The notes: generated by a model from the letters alone, not told the origin. Shown: positions 53,301-61,400, numbered from the stretch's first letter. The stretch: DNA of 64,000 nucleotides from Lentisphaeria bacterium (GCA_024405215.1 JAKSPB010000002.1:1-64000), one strand, 5' to 3'. Translations and numbers: made by a program.

Positions 53301-53928
53301 GGTCTTCTCCTTCACCCTGGACGGCACTGCCGAAGCCGGTGTGGACTATACCTACGCCAACAACTTCGTCATCGCCGCTGGCGAGAACGAGGGCATCGAG
53401 GCCTTCACGACCTACGCCGACGGAATCGTCTCCGGCACAGCGAAGACCATCGAAGTCACCGTCAACGCCTTGAGCATCGACGGCATTGCCATCGATTCCT
53501 TCGCCGGTTCCGGCACGTTGACGATGACGGTCGCGGAGGGCGATGTCCTGAAGGCCGACCTGAACGGCGACGGCGTCATCGACAGCAAGGACATCATGGT
53601 CTTCCTCTACTACTACGAGACGGAAGACGACGGCAGCGAAGCCTGGGCCGCCTGCGACTTCAACCAGGACGGCATCCTGGACAGCAAGGATGTCATGCTG
53701 CTGCTCTACTACTACGAGTCCGGCGATACCCTGCGTGGTGCCGCCACCCGCGGTGAATTGCCCGCCATCAACTTCTGGCTGGAGACCGAGAATGGTTCCA
53801 CCTACTTGAAGGTTGGCGAAGAAGCCAAGGTCCTCTTCCAGGTGGAGTGCGACTATGGCTTCAGCGGCGCTGGAGCCGATCTCCAGTGGGATCCCGAACT
53901 CCTCGAAATCGTCCGCCCCTTTCGATGA
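38374..53928 (+). CDS. Giant secreted C10 (streptopain-type) protease, multidomain; reads into a frameshift
   Basis: 5184 aa to the premature TGA; about 5576 aa if the frameshift at 53917 is bridged to 55105. The start at ATG 38374 begins a signal peptide (MLKRIVRLSLMAFALVIGVNLSG), with GGGAG 9 bases upstream. Residues 25-150 resemble the C10 propeptide (GFVVVAADDRIAPVVSYS). Catalytic Cys216 lies in VTGCSVTAVAQILRYYEWP and His376 in DGHAIVGDGYGY, followed by LNLGWGY. Then come a carboxypeptidase-regulatory-like domain (about 447-590), long runs of Ig-like 'emerging edge' domains with Asp-rich calcium loops, kelch-like repeats (about 3885-4215), a cohesin-like domain (about 4663-4827), two Calx-beta-like domains (about 4830-5056), a type I dockerin (about 5060-5117; DLNGDGVIDSKD and DFNQDGILDSKD) and the start of a second cohesin-like domain. 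An extracellular protease or scaffold (inference). Confidence 0.85.
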   Translation: MLKRIVRLSLMAFALVIGVNLSGASVDQDTARLFAENWLSAGSNPIVADGIAREAAATVAVANGGTVLAYGVNFAPKGFVVVAADDRIAPVVSYSADGEFQDDAASPMHALLVADLSNRLAVAEAEAPASAIRAAADLPEYYQGNLAQWNQYLNKGTRAQGTYALNDVRVPSLVKTQWSQNSAGSIPVYYNYYCPTKTTTGFAIVPGDANNAVTGCSVTAVAQILRYYEWPQDRIGQQYGKVTIGYETTGPYARRSVTYYLRGGDDNGGAYEWDKMLYTPGLPSTDPNYQETTDENIKATARLMADVGILNHVTYFQDDKGQTSGNASPSDLMNKLHYLNVAGGDSNGLLGVLADLDAHRPFYVSISCPIPDSDGHAIVGDGYGYMDGRLYVHLNLGWGYANGGNNNAWYNTDEHFNTGDSLWSSSVSWTGAHNFYRQYLQKNESKGGRIISGRVTDANGQPVYGVKASIRKKGASETFLTMLAWDDPVECTEYEAFKGVKVDAHAQIDAAAQSVAGGLASAENGSVLGFGPGFYRNCTDAQGIWAIDKVAAGDYEIVLEKDGYVFLGVTDVTVKSNANQWGLNFIAVPEAIGALEFDSWWIEDGKAYLKFNRAVGAVKADLSKITIGGVALTSANAAISANSDTIVIDLSDLSVSGNLAIAPGFLYYDMNGGYATEKTNRQGNVLIAPVVDGEAEGSSVASKVVAITRDGDFETTDSVLSWTVGGDFSGLKASDFQVTVFDSYKGSEGSFEAVAGATLPKAVIGDWDASNGKLTVNVGEGVGFVRVDYIPADLAADAAFVAGEVYRVNNQAPRLLTAEIKTNNDYEDNGYVVLTFNKPVGGKAGAAPSANDFYVLLNRNGGTASKVRVLAITDAAGEVLDGPASVFRVYLDVESIADDVYAPSGVETIEIKPYANSLFDANGNAVAEGCTSGELPLLDFMGFYIANGSIAPDNGSLTIRFSRRVLGNDDTIWDFGMLGNLVNLKLDSEKDGSLYQSTSITTDNVEAYVYYDNGDIEMLSLNGGTDESPTIRHRIDTSFVMLDFLAKGNASVNKTLLDPVYQQLVNDRLPQKVYVFFYDIYDEEGAALGDDNSIGYVELNSQFTPGYQTLVPPMFTNAKGAYTFCVADRGNSQAGTDGYWVSVAATDKDPMVTIKDNLTIVDGTIDPDLEAGVAIGDDMDEGLEYYGIYYRDLDGDGRIDAVDLNFHNPYVETPGGSGRPAELVVGSQALSSFHVYVQKELNDWKGDKTGMDFPNAPEKEYDWETLPQWDEYPLVGGKDHAIRAMVDHGFRKDWTVVPVTGASVVAQNVNLADVSVTGYTGMVSTLRLTLDQSAVLPRTDGDRALLVAYAAPYAYGSSSTYNGIHNSGVNATPLKADDKGNNPGMTEARIARDFSADDEKAGIYWIRPADEARDGKGRLDSIWVCDSFGPVMAWDGAAPVPVSAVAWRATPFVKYGETASADGSLDTYEYLDVVFSEPIAFASDFALSGAGAVTANGSRGASLLDDYTVRFQLFTESSAAATQTSSGDQSQGASTLGKKGTDFSFYGALYPVSSAVEHATRPDAQENVNYSEKMHFTANATGVSPILSSYAVAGNGSIPVLKIVNRTASITTQGGTTFSTTATGTVALLSNGGGFKMGDATAVFGDTCTVAAAANSVPGASFYAGLANLNVVNTTIRNVAGGVTREDSVGILGYDNNLKAPAPNAAVPSANATDTTPANMVMSGPIFNYVKAFAAAQGDYTNHINSNSAVKAVDIKMNFPAGYKLTAVKVRLVDTSLGCFDPMSALAPLADDGAKSGVYLEQNGKALMVSADGLGWSDWQRNEAGMLYRETTLKPLAGVSTDAAISVCVRTSSSFSLGASFFVEIPDDGITFGTYSTVDALANAWGTADGTQGSAFTSGMFRDTNHDLQWAYGEGIAYADDISSYRAPIWDAAGVADVYSFCTSRYLLMENGINTRNVYYAKKGGNLNPDSKQQVGYIRTWGNAYTSSTGNDLNYNVDYEPGDDLWYDIGGTLGVYDAGIDLPITGRADKFPLPYAAQQAGARSAQFRAAAAAVAKNVTDGNISAPSGEPVAIVGLKMEDASRGFGPRYVFSGSLLVEAISKSLASGSYTLTYVADEQTLSFADGAAVAVPAEIGERAILLANDNDAFVVVRRMADIYDADEDNDIQEIVDMPAADAAVDITVATETGRDIQQPQAITGVRVISVGAGAALGKGTLTRTGTKLSWNGGAAVDVAEGGLFSLVAGKQDDYIMVQVSVIGGAASEELMVYSAEVPEITPFRNITGLEIVAMGDMLSQGWYTFSYDGTGSLSFGNGGSTAVPAAQGDLAIVYGDGESAGYSRNFVVVRRTAGVLPTAAVTDRLFVNQTALYKAVVTLQNVSGVTPSHFAALTNDEESGISLWWDADASGAFSTGDMFVPLLETPVLEGSGDSWTCTMTPDPAFLTAWLASPTDSNADSSNFFVCVKATSDMSFGDQFKVKAVFYDATENEYDYHKFNGSDGVSFAQITSAVVTCTSVTNTIFASTTVSNQNVDADQLVPLTSIAHWGEASGSSMPWVTKVSFDLVGKANFNPATALAPMDGAPATRGLMLYKDANGNGSWDAADTVVNCVVQSEQKGDVFHYTFLLADESCKVPNAVDTKPSLFFVIHTNEDLPFGVQFYGHMDADYITYNTGVGSGASDINTDVLTSTLNTDYMEVGTAEPFSTNGGLVVNAVGKNVSGYQSVKLTNSLNGAYTLSWNGNSVTITDLKHTTTVTLGSGDNSITVTFDPVRFFSEDVLVYSIAGQPVDADGGEVVALGSKLVKLTAGSGCFYTDVDGDGKFTLGTDTVNSGSAEFALADNLSFYDANENGIWDESEPIFFDTDCAYTLPWMDAVLDTDSIISEGPGCQAVELDADKALDPVAAEQSPAEGDETVSGRTYLYYVDADADENRNYDPLNDVIIARTGNGEPMTALVLVDTDRVVLNPAFEEGSFDVAGKAGAALRAFAAGDYVKMNFTESTEGVYGLNKSLVISANADNAWKDVDMTWEFLAKPGRAIRRFTPESTSADFQTPESALSAIIGLDFANSGAKDVYLNSVKVRFSSVSNFAQEDLNGLAKDSTSGVQLWKDADGNGVFDPYVDTFMPLTSKPVWSQNDGKYVVTLSPASNNFVATPEVDGVSDFFVVVLPSVTANNAQLTNDGDKFTATVLSSDVVVSKTARQTADLVTGTIVIDSKPPQVVEIASESESGLLVSKLTLKFDEQMKRLASSDLSVWNVKDSFTGNEYAVTGFELSSNAKEAVLTLAVAEGLTEGDYSTAPVVVSANFTLESALVDWAGNPAEIKDFLAIDGAAPVIVSAALYDLENAAHSLIADAMVDTMVLKFSEPVLDATFGSSAWTIAGMPMSLQDPGLSIGGITDALNDSYLVFKVAADKILPEDVSGADFAFGGVQTLSDAAKNPMKVTSDFQILDAIKPVLLLAEQKNGKLVQEEDLTYTLPAGTVLELTFAKNVQGNEDDISGITLVGGGKNVSLTDNEDLDAAFNGKFLSFTLVNDITGFDSAEGWYVTVAAENAGVTDKNGNGMAATAPEGVPMYIYTSPVLVAPVQNALYSFKDAEPVLVPQVALNFMAVNATGWTVEVFAMDETGAATGDALASISGTLADIATIDDDPADNVTLDGWYDASMFGYVFQATLTAERGDEVLTAGFYAFNTANVFVPAEQAVAIERTGAVSSHIYQYDSEDGSQHFFLVDGAYTSGKVTVDESKFAEFLGKAPAPTYGRKVALSAADAEGTEKFSFDSDTELVLDWTDAEQAAKLAATDKIRGYVAYTATDSEGNEVVLATAESFTYTLDENFDDAAAKLELTDGAYTALEAPIVWNDPATLYALFTKADMAAYQWRVLPANGTENQPWEKAGDMVEGRTRFGWTMLDGNKILVAGGYNGQLNGLDTAEIYDAATEAWSATGKLNNAAYDVALVALEDGTAVSLGGQNAEGKLDSIELFKDDEWTMAGNLVEKKAMASAIVNGQNIYVIGGYAGGPTYYDTIEVVTVKDGVAISELSAAKLSAPRGSASLFFQADRLVVVGGKNASGAVAGSDAIAMDAEGKLGAVTALSGLKALTGACYVQDENGTIWAIGGKNSTATYFLTSDATEWQVGPELLTAHENGAAICLNDVLLVAGGAATGTTETLAYAEAGALWTANSDLASAADGNRKLFALADFNGSAFAFGGQLGAAYTTVSEKRLAGWSKWIASDDSIWENKLVFDGLSMKEGEAYQLQVRTKNAAEEVSKIFSTLEFTIGNSTEDAPVATLKAFIDGEEVGSGVATLVDEIEFQFSGDENTANFRYVLDGEAFNTTETVLTKSALAAGGHALELYGVSATGVVQQVPATFEWTVSAAAITIGSDDVVDNATVLSDDLFFHVNAEGWTLYRYALDSAVMPETEGVDIATAIELDGLALGEHTLKAWVKNGSIDWDEANTAEISFKVVALAIDPVSTVDVTTSRTFTLTEMGGEVAKFQWILDDAEAVVVDPATATLTLDDLATGAHTLTVAALDGAGNAQTTPAVASIVVSGSEGDVRLLAKLTANATAVDYNSEDVLTFTLTFTDDDNNAIAVAEMPTADQFSVANGTVTKVTYSDNTKCDIEVELQPVVDGETEIVSLQLPAGVVRETTYGHKNLASEEVSVLVYANGDKALVDFSVKFFRDAECSSEITEVELMDNFYAQISVNSMVAVTGADFILTYDNAKFAMAAEELDPAKQVQAPYNAVGEDEEGKEKCMANGEILDEGSIRLGGAVLDNAQAKDGEFVLAVVEFKAIATGEASEEDFVLSAGVNTIGLVGRLPLDNDDKAIAYESGALAVTEEVADLTIAVAPAAIKEGETATLTATLSIPSATDLTVTVTADVADVESQNLFIAAGETTASVQVSIADDKALTGDFTVKFTVESVEAADKTYAAPAAGATAELAVTDVAVEGISFALVNGDGEEITSVKEGEQFFVQAILADGTVADGELVFSFTLDGTAEAGVDYTYANNFVIAAGENEGIEAFTTYADGIVSGTAKTIEVTVNALSIDGIAIDSFAGSGTLTMTVAEGDVLKADLNGDGVIDSKDIMVFLYYYETEDDGSEAWAACDFNQDGILDSKDVMLLLYYYESGDTLRGAATRGELPAINFWLETENGSTYLKVGEEAKVLFQVECDYGFSGAGADLQWDPELLEIVRPFR

Positions 53929-55105
53929 GGACGGCAAGTTCGACAAGGACGCTGCCATCGCCCCCCAGGTCTGGGGACTGATTCGCGAGGGCACGCTCCT
54001 TGGCGAAGGAGGCCGGCTGAATGATTTTTCGGGTATGACACTTGCGCGGACCCCTGCCGGAAAGGTCTTGGTTGGTTCTTTTACCATCAAGGCCTTGAAG
54101 GAGGGCGAAGCACGAATCAAGCTTTCCGATTGCCACGCGACCGCCTATCCGCTCATCGTGGGAAATGGCGGGATCCCGGACACGGCCATCGCTGTGTCGC
54201 AGGATCTGGTTTTGCACATCGCCCAGGAGGAGCCACCTGTCGCCAATGGCTTCCAGTTGGACATCAACGCCAGCTGGAAGGCCACGCGTGCGGTTTCCTC
54301 CGTTGCGATTTCCCTTGGCGAGAAGGAAGGCGCCTCCGATGCCTACGCAGCGGAAGACGGAGATACGAAATGGGCTCCCGGAGTCCTTCCGTATTCCTTC
54401 TACGTTGAAAATGGCTCCGACACCCTTGTCCGGGATTTCCGGGCTTTGCATCAAGGCGAAGTAATCTGGGATGTCCAGTACACTTCTTCCGATGCTTCCC
54501 GGCAGTTGATCCTGGATTGGGATGCCTCGCAAATCGCTGATTACGATTTGACCTTGGTTGACGGCAAGGAAGCCGTTGACATGAAGCAGGTGTCCCAGTA
54601 CACGCTTTCGGGGGCTTCGGCACACTTCCAGGTCATTGCTTCCGAGACGAAACACGAGTTCCAGAAGACCTTCCAGCTGGAGGCCGGATGGAATCTGATT
54701 GGTGCGCTCTTTGATTTTGACGCCGTAGCCTTGCAGGCCCTGAAAGGCGAGGATGGCACGCTCTACGTGCATGATTTCGCCGATGATTCTTTCTGCATCT
54801 TCCAGGACGACAGCCTGAAGGCCGGGAATGGCCTTTGGGTCTATCGGCGGCAAGCGGAGACCGTGACGGTAAAGGGAAAGCCCTCCCTTGCGAAAGGGGT
54901 GGAGCTCCAGGCCGGATGGAATCTGGTCACGCCGTTGATGGAAACTGCTGACGAAGCAATGGTTCTTCCGCAAAGCGCACAGGTCTGGCTCTGGACAGCC
55001 GACGGCTATCGGTGGATTGACGAAGACAAGGATCTGGAAGCCGGTGTCGGCTACTGGTTCTATGTCGAAGAAGCCGCGACCATCTGGACAACAGACGCAA
55101 ACTAG
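53813..55105 (+). CDS. C-terminal continuation of the giant C10 protease in the +1 frame
   Basis: This frame opens out of phase inside the giant gene. From about 53917 it carries the missing rest of the second cohesin-like domain: upstream ...DLQWDPELLEIV joins PFDEDGKFDKD and, later, GKVLVGSFTIKALKEGEARIKL. The upstream portion (53813 to about 53916) is only a shadow, so this is not a separate gene. Removing one C from CGCCCCTTT (53910-53918) gives VRPFDEDG and makes 38374-55105 one frame of 5577 codons. The end holds two related segments, LEAGWNLIGALF...GLWVYRR and LQAGWNLVTPLM...GYWFYVEE, a C-terminal module probably involved in surface retention or folding (inference). Residues through the end are intact, suggesting either a recent lesion, a sequencing error or programmed slippage. 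Confidence 0.8.
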   Translation: MAKKPRSSSRWSATMASAALEPISSGIPNSSKSSAPFDEDGKFDKDAAIAPQVWGLIREGTLLGEGGRLNDFSGMTLARTPAGKVLVGSFTIKALKEGEARIKLSDCHATAYPLIVGNGGIPDTAIAVSQDLVLHIAQEEPPVANGFQLDINASWKATRAVSSVAISLGEKEGASDAYAAEDGDTKWAPGVLPYSFYVENGSDTLVRDFRALHQGEVIWDVQYTSSDASRQLILDWDASQIADYDLTLVDGKEAVDMKQVSQYTLSGASAHFQVIASETKHEFQKTFQLEAGWNLIGALFDFDAVALQALKGEDGTLYVHDFADDSFCIFQDDSLKAGNGLWVYRRQAETVTVKGKPSLAKGVELQAGWNLVTPLMETADEAMVLPQSAQVWLWTADGYRWIDEDKDLEAGVGYWFYVEEAATIWTTDAN

Positions 55106-55447
55106 CAAAGCAAAAATGCGCCGGACTCCTTTTTTTTCACGAGTCCGGCGCAAATCTTGATTTTTCCCCGCACGAGTGTTTTTTTAGGAAAATCTTGGCT
55201 TTTTTTGATTTTTTTTTTGAGAAAAGGGCATTTTGCGCCGATTGATTGCAAAAAATGCGCTAAATTCTCAAAAATTGGAAACACAGGTGGCTTGTGCCAA
55301 CCTATTTCTTGGCGGCGATGGAGGCTCGCAGGGATGTGCAGTCTTGGCACGTTCCTTGCTTGAGAATCTCGCCGAACGACTTTGGAATTGAATTCGTCTC
55401 ATCATAACAAAACAAAGTAATTCACAATGTTGAAGGAGCTGTTGCTT
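55106..55447. other. AT-rich intergenic region between the two giant genes
   Basis: 342 bases without a gene. It starts with a strong hairpin (55117-55152), continues with a very T-rich stretch (about 55153-55265), and ends with an AAGGAG ribosome-binding site at 55433-55438. The promoter of the LamG gene is probably here but no clear boxes stand out. Confidence 0.5.
55117..55152 (+). terminator. Strong hairpin terminator after the giant protease gene
   Basis: TGCGCCGGACTC and GAGTCCGGCGCA form a perfect 12-bp stem around a T-rich loop. The downstream T-tract is interrupted (AAATCTTGATTTTT), so efficiency is uncertain, but its place 11 bases after the stop fits a terminator. Confidence 0.75.
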
Positions 55448-58400
55448 ATGAATCGTACCATGAAGCGGTCATCTCTGGCGCTGCTTTGGGCCTTGCTGGG
55501 AGCCATTCTGCTCTCCAGTCCCATCTATGCCGCCCCCATTACGGATTGGGATGACGATGGTGTCACTGATGCCAAGGAAGGGGAGCAGGCCACGAATCCC
55601 TACTATCCGATGGAAAGTCTGAAATTCGCGCCGCGCGCCCTGGTGCTTGGCGCCATCGCGGAAAACGGCGTCTCCGTTCCCGTCACCAGCGGCATTGTCA
55701 GCAACAACGATGTCTTCACGGTTGAGTTCTGGGTCAAGCCCTACACGGATGACAGTGGCGATGCCGGAAAGGTCTTCGCCAACGGCACGGACGGATGCCT
55801 TTACAACTACAACAATGGCGAGCTGGAAATCCGCTTGGTGAAGAATGCAGGCGATGATTCCTGCGTGAATCTCGCCGTCTGGCAGAACGGCGCCGAGATG
55901 TATGCCTCTTCCAAACTGATCGGCACGGCTCCCGACAGCGACAAGTGGACCCACGTGGCCCTGGAGGGCGACGGCGCCGGAAACTATTCCCTCTATGTCG
56001 ATGAGATGACCGCTCCCGAAGGAACCTGGTTCTGCGGAGAGGCGGCCAGCGCCGGCGGCTCCCTGGTCATCGGAAAGGGAATTGCCCTGGGGTTCCTAGA
56101 TGAATTCCGTTATTTCACCAGCCAGCGGACGACTGAGCAGTTGGTCAAGAACACAACCATGATGTGCACCAAGTCCGAGGATCTTGATTTGGGGCTCTAC
56201 TATCGCTTCGATGACGGTGGAATCACTGTTGAAGATTTTGCTCATCTTCCCGATTTCGAAACTCTTGCTGCTTCTTATGATGATGACGCCCAGAGTGCCG
56301 TCATGTCTGCCTTCCGTTATCGCCTGGTCATGCCCGACTTCGCGGATGTCAATGGCGACGGCCATGCCGACTGGGTTACCACGCAGGCTTGCGCCATGGC
56401 GGATGCCCTGGCAAGCGACGACGGCGATGGCGATGGTATCGCCAATGACGCGGCCTTCGAGACCTTTAACAACTTCTATGACTATGCCATTGTTCGCAAC
56501 AATGGCTCCAATGTTCTGGAAACCAAGAATGTCGAAGGCGAGGACAAGTTTTTTGCCAATGGCGCTTTCAGCGCAGCCTGGTCTGCGGATGCCCTGTTTG
56601 TGAAGGCCGGTTCCACCGAACAGCTCTCCACCATTCCCCAGGGGGGTGATCTGGCGGTCACGAAGAAGATCCTGGCCAAAGGCCTTGCGACTGCTGAAAC
56701 CAACTACTGGAATGGCCTGGACGACGACTGCGACGGCATCGTGGACGACTGCGCGGTTGCCCTGGATATTGCCATGAATCCCTCCGAATACATCGTCGTT
56801 GAAGAGGATTCCGACAAGGACGGCATCGCGGATGCCTGGGAAATGAAGTGGTTCGGCAACCTGACCACCGCCAATGCCAATACCGACTATGATTCTGATG
56901 GTGTCACTGACTATCAGGAATTCAAGATGGACTACAATCCCAAGGCCGAAGTCTCCGCCGTGCGTTCCTTCTGGACCGATGTCGACGGTGAATACGCCCA
57001 TGTGACGCAGAATGCCGACGACACTTTCTTCGCGTTTGGCACGACCGATGATATCACCGACAAGATTGATGATCTGGCCTGGGCCCTGACCGCTCTCGAC
57101 GGCGATGTGGACTTCGACGGCGACTATCTCGGCAATGCGCTGGAGAATGATTTCTTCGGAACCAATCCCCTTGCCTTCGATACCGACAGCGACGGGCTGG
57201 ACGACTGGGCGGAGTGCATGATGGGCACCGATCCCGCCGATGCCAGCGATCCCTGGCAGAACCGTGGCCTGGACCTGGTGCTGAAGAAGCACGACGTGAG
57301 CGTCCTCAGCTACGATGAGGAAAACAATGCCGTTACGACGGTCACCGCAACGGTCGCTCCCCGCGTTTCTCCCTACGCCGTGGTCGAGGATTTCAATGGC
57401 ATGATCAAGGACCTGTCTGCATGGTCTGCTGAAATGTGGATCAAGTTGGATGCGGAATCCGGTCTGACAGGAACGCTGTTGCAGAAGACTGCCGACAAGG
57501 CTACCCTCAAGGGTGACTTCTGGATGGGCCTGAAGGATGGCAAGCTCTCCCTGACCATTAACGACAATCTCTCCAAGAAGAAGCAAGTCACCTTCACCAT
57601 GGACGAGGCCATCGACGCCGATGTGTGGACCCATGTGGCCGTGACTGTTCAGAAGACCGCCACCAACAAGTATACCGTGAAGATGGTGACTTTCGCGGAT
57701 GGCGAAGAAAAAGCACAGGAGTTCGCCGGCAATACCGGCATCATCAATCCCAGCAGCCAGGATGGCGATCTGGTCATCGGCGATCTTCCCATCGCCTCCA
57801 GCCGCCTTTCCATGGTCGTCGATGAACTGCGCGTCTGGAACAAGGTCCTGACCAGAGGGGAAATCCGTCAGAACCGCGACATCTTCCTTTCCGAGCTTAC
57901 TGCCAATCTGGCGGCTTACTTCCAGTTCAATTACCTGAATGCCGCTGGCGACGGCTTTGCCGCCGTGACCTACAAGACCCGTAGCGACATCACCGGCGAA
58001 CTGATGGACGCCCTTGAGGAATACAGCAGCGCCCAGGAGCGTTATGACGCAGCCTGGAATGCCTATCCCAAGAAGGAAGACGGCTCCCTGGATACGGAGA
58101 AGGCCACCGACGACCAGAAGAACGCCCTTGCCAGTGCCGAGTCATATCTGAACTATGCCCAAAATCGCTATACAAACGCTTATGTTGCCTACTATATGGA
58201 GATGACCACCGAGGGCATGATCGCCCTGCTGAAGGACGAGGCGATCCTCTCCATCACCAATTCCGATGACTATCAGAATGGCGACAGCGATAGCGACGGC
58301 ATTGCCGACTGGTGGGAATACACATACTTTGGCGACCTGGCCAGCGCTGATGCCTCAAGCGACAACGATGGCGATTTGCTCTCCGACTACTACGAGTATC

Positions 58401-61400
58401 TGCTCCGGGAAGAGGGTGCCGATCCTACCGATCCCTATTCCCTGACTGGAGATGGAGCCACCCTGGATGGCGATGTGGATTCCGATGGCGATGGACTGGC
58501 CAATGCAGAGGAAATGTCTTACAGCACCGATCCTCTGAATGTGGATACCGATGACGATGGCATCTCTGACAAGATCGAGGTCGTCTTCTGCTCCAATCCC
58601 ACCCATCCCATGTCTATCGTGGTGACCAAGGCTGACGGCAAACCCCTCACCGATGTCGCCTGGGAAGACATCAAGGACACCGACCTGACACTCTATCGCG
58701 CTACCGAAGCTCCCAACCGCTCTTTGGATCTGGGCGCTCTGGACGCTGACCTGGTTCTTCCCGATGCCAACCGCTTCGCGGTGGGTGTTCAGCAGAAGGA
58801 ATACAAGTATGTGATTGCCGGCGACTTCACTCTGGAACTGTGGCTGAAGGGCGAGACTGGCGCTGAAAGCGGTGTCATCTTCGAGACCAAGGCAGCCGAT
58901 ACCGGCTGGGGCTGGCGTCTGCTTCTGGAGAACGGCGTCCCCAAAGGTGAAATCTTCGATCCATACGGCAAGGTCATCGCTCTGGTGGGCGGCATTGGCG
59001 CCACTCCCGCTCTTGAAGCCGGCGCCTGGACTTATCTGGCCCTGAACTGGAGCACCGATGCAAAGACCTTGAACCTCTATCGTGACAAGGTCGCCATGAT
59101 CGGTTCCCTGCCTGTCACCTATAGCGTCGACTTCGGTTCCGAATCCGAATACGCCACCATCTTCAAGACCGCCGGCGTTTCCATCGACGAGTTCCGCTTC
59201 TGGAACGAGACACGCACTGCCGAACAGATCGAGTACTGGGCCGAGAGAATCATCCCCAGCCCGCTCAAAATCATCATCAGCTATGACTACCAGACTCTTG
59301 ATGACGGTAGCGTCGCGGAAAGCCGCTACATGACCCGCGAATACAAGTTGAAGGCCAACTACCGTTTCGATGACGGCGGAAAGAGCGTGGAGGATTTCGC
59401 CCACTTCCGCGAAGACGGCTATGCCCTCACCGTGGCCGATGGTTCCATCTTCGACTTTGAGGACGGCGCAAAGGTCATGACCGGAGTCGATGACGTTGAT
59501 GGCGACGGCGTTCCTGAATGGTGGACCAATACCTGGGGTTTGAACGCCTTCCCGAATGGCACGGAAAACCTGCCCTTCGTTGGCTGGGCGGAAGTCCCCG
59601 GACATCAGCTTCCCTATAATTTGTTCCTCAACGGTGATTCCGATTGGCAGGAAATGCTTGTCTGGAATGACGAGCACAAGGCCATTGAGGCGCTCTACGG
59701 CTACCAGTTCGGTGTGGCCTACACCAGCCTGGGCGGTTCCATGAACTACACTTCCCATTGGAACAATGGATTCCTCAGGGGCACTACGGCCACTCTTTGG
59801 GGCCATGACAGCGAAGTCGGCGGCAGACCCGAAGGCGCCTACATCTCTGACAACCAGGTTCTGGGCGTGGACATGGCATACGTGACCATGCACAAGTACA
59901 TCAACCTGAACAACACGCCTTCCGAGGCATACCTGGATGTGGAGACCGCCCTTGGCGCCTCCATCACGGGCGTCATCATCAACCAGCATACCCTGGAAAG
60001 CTGGGCCAGCGACGTGAATGTCGCGGAATACCTGCATCAGGGACGCAACCAGGTGGTCATCGTCTGGAGCCGCTCTGTCTTCGACACGGCGAAATACAAG
60101 ATCCCGAATGGGGAAGGCACGGTTGACTACAGCCGCGACTTGTATGAGGGTTCCGTGGATGCCAGCCTGATGGTTGACGGCAATTTGGTCATCGCCAAAG
60201 GCCACTACTTCCCCTACGATCCTCGTGCCGTGTGGTATTATCGCGCCACCACCAAGGACTATAGCCATAAGTCCATGGTTGCCGGCCGGGGCAACCGCAT
60301 GACGGATTCCAATGGGTATATCCTGAACTCGAACATCGTCGATACCAACCTGGATCCCTACGCCTATCAGTTCGGCGCCCTGGCGGACAAGGACAACGAT
60401 GGCCTGGACTTCTACAGCGAGTACCTCATCGGCTCCAACCCCTCCAGCAAGGACTCCGACAACAACGGTATCTTCGATGGCAAGGAAGACTACGACAACG
60501 ATGGCATCATCAATGACATTGAAATCAACTCCGCCTTTATCGATCCCCTGTCCATGGATACCGACAATGACGGTATTGCCGATGCCAGCGAACGCGCCAG
60601 CGCCAGCGATCCTGCGGATTGGAACAGCCCCGTGAGCTATCGCTTCCTGCAGACCGACGGCACCGACGGCAACTACCTCCAGATGCCTTTGCAGAGCCGT
60701 TTCGCCCTCTCCAACTTCACGATCGAGGCCATGGTCTATGCCAAGGATCCTTCCCAGGGGGGAATCATCCTGCAGCGTGTTGTCGGCACGGTTGATGAAG
60801 CTAACCCCGTCCTCAATTACGAGCTGGGCCTGAATGCCGATGGCAAGCCCTACATGGCATTCACCGACAAGGAAGGCAACAAGGCCAACCGCACTCTGAC
60901 GGCCCCCAATGCCATCGAGCCTGAGACCTGGACTCATCTGGCAATGGTCTTCGACGAGAACACCAACCTGATGACCCTCTACGTGGATGGTGTCCAGGCC
61001 GCCACGGGTCTGGCCGCCGGCCAGCCGGTCACTACCGGCCCCGCATTGGTCTACACCCGTGCCGGCGTGGACTTCGAGGGCGGCATCGACGAGCTGCGCT
61101 TCTGGAAGGATGTTCGCACTGCCGCCGAAATCCAGGCCAACATGGACCTGACACTGGCTGGCAACGAAGACAACCTGGTTGCCTACTACCGCTTCGATGA
61201 CGCCAATATGGAGAAACGCGTGGAGATCGCCAAGGCCGTCACCGGCCGCGATGACCTGGACGATGCCGCCATCCGCGCCGACATCAGCATCTACAGCAAG
61301 TACCTGAACTGCGCTGACAGTGTTCTGACCAATGCCTGCGACTGGCGCAGCAACTGGTCCAACGCCGCTGTCTTGGCGGGAACCGCCACTGTCGTGGAAG

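Noticed and set aside
39301-54120. A 4939-codon open frame on the minus strand opposite the giant protease gene
   Set aside because: It is in codon register with the sense gene for nearly all its length and is open only because the sense gene avoids TTA, CTA and TCA. It has no domains, and the sense strand has a signal peptide, catalytic motifs and a ribosome-binding site.
53813-55105. Treating the 430-codon frame as an independent gene
   Set aside because: Its first ~35 codons are a shadow of the giant gene, it has no start signals, and it completes a cohesin-like domain begun in the upstream frame.
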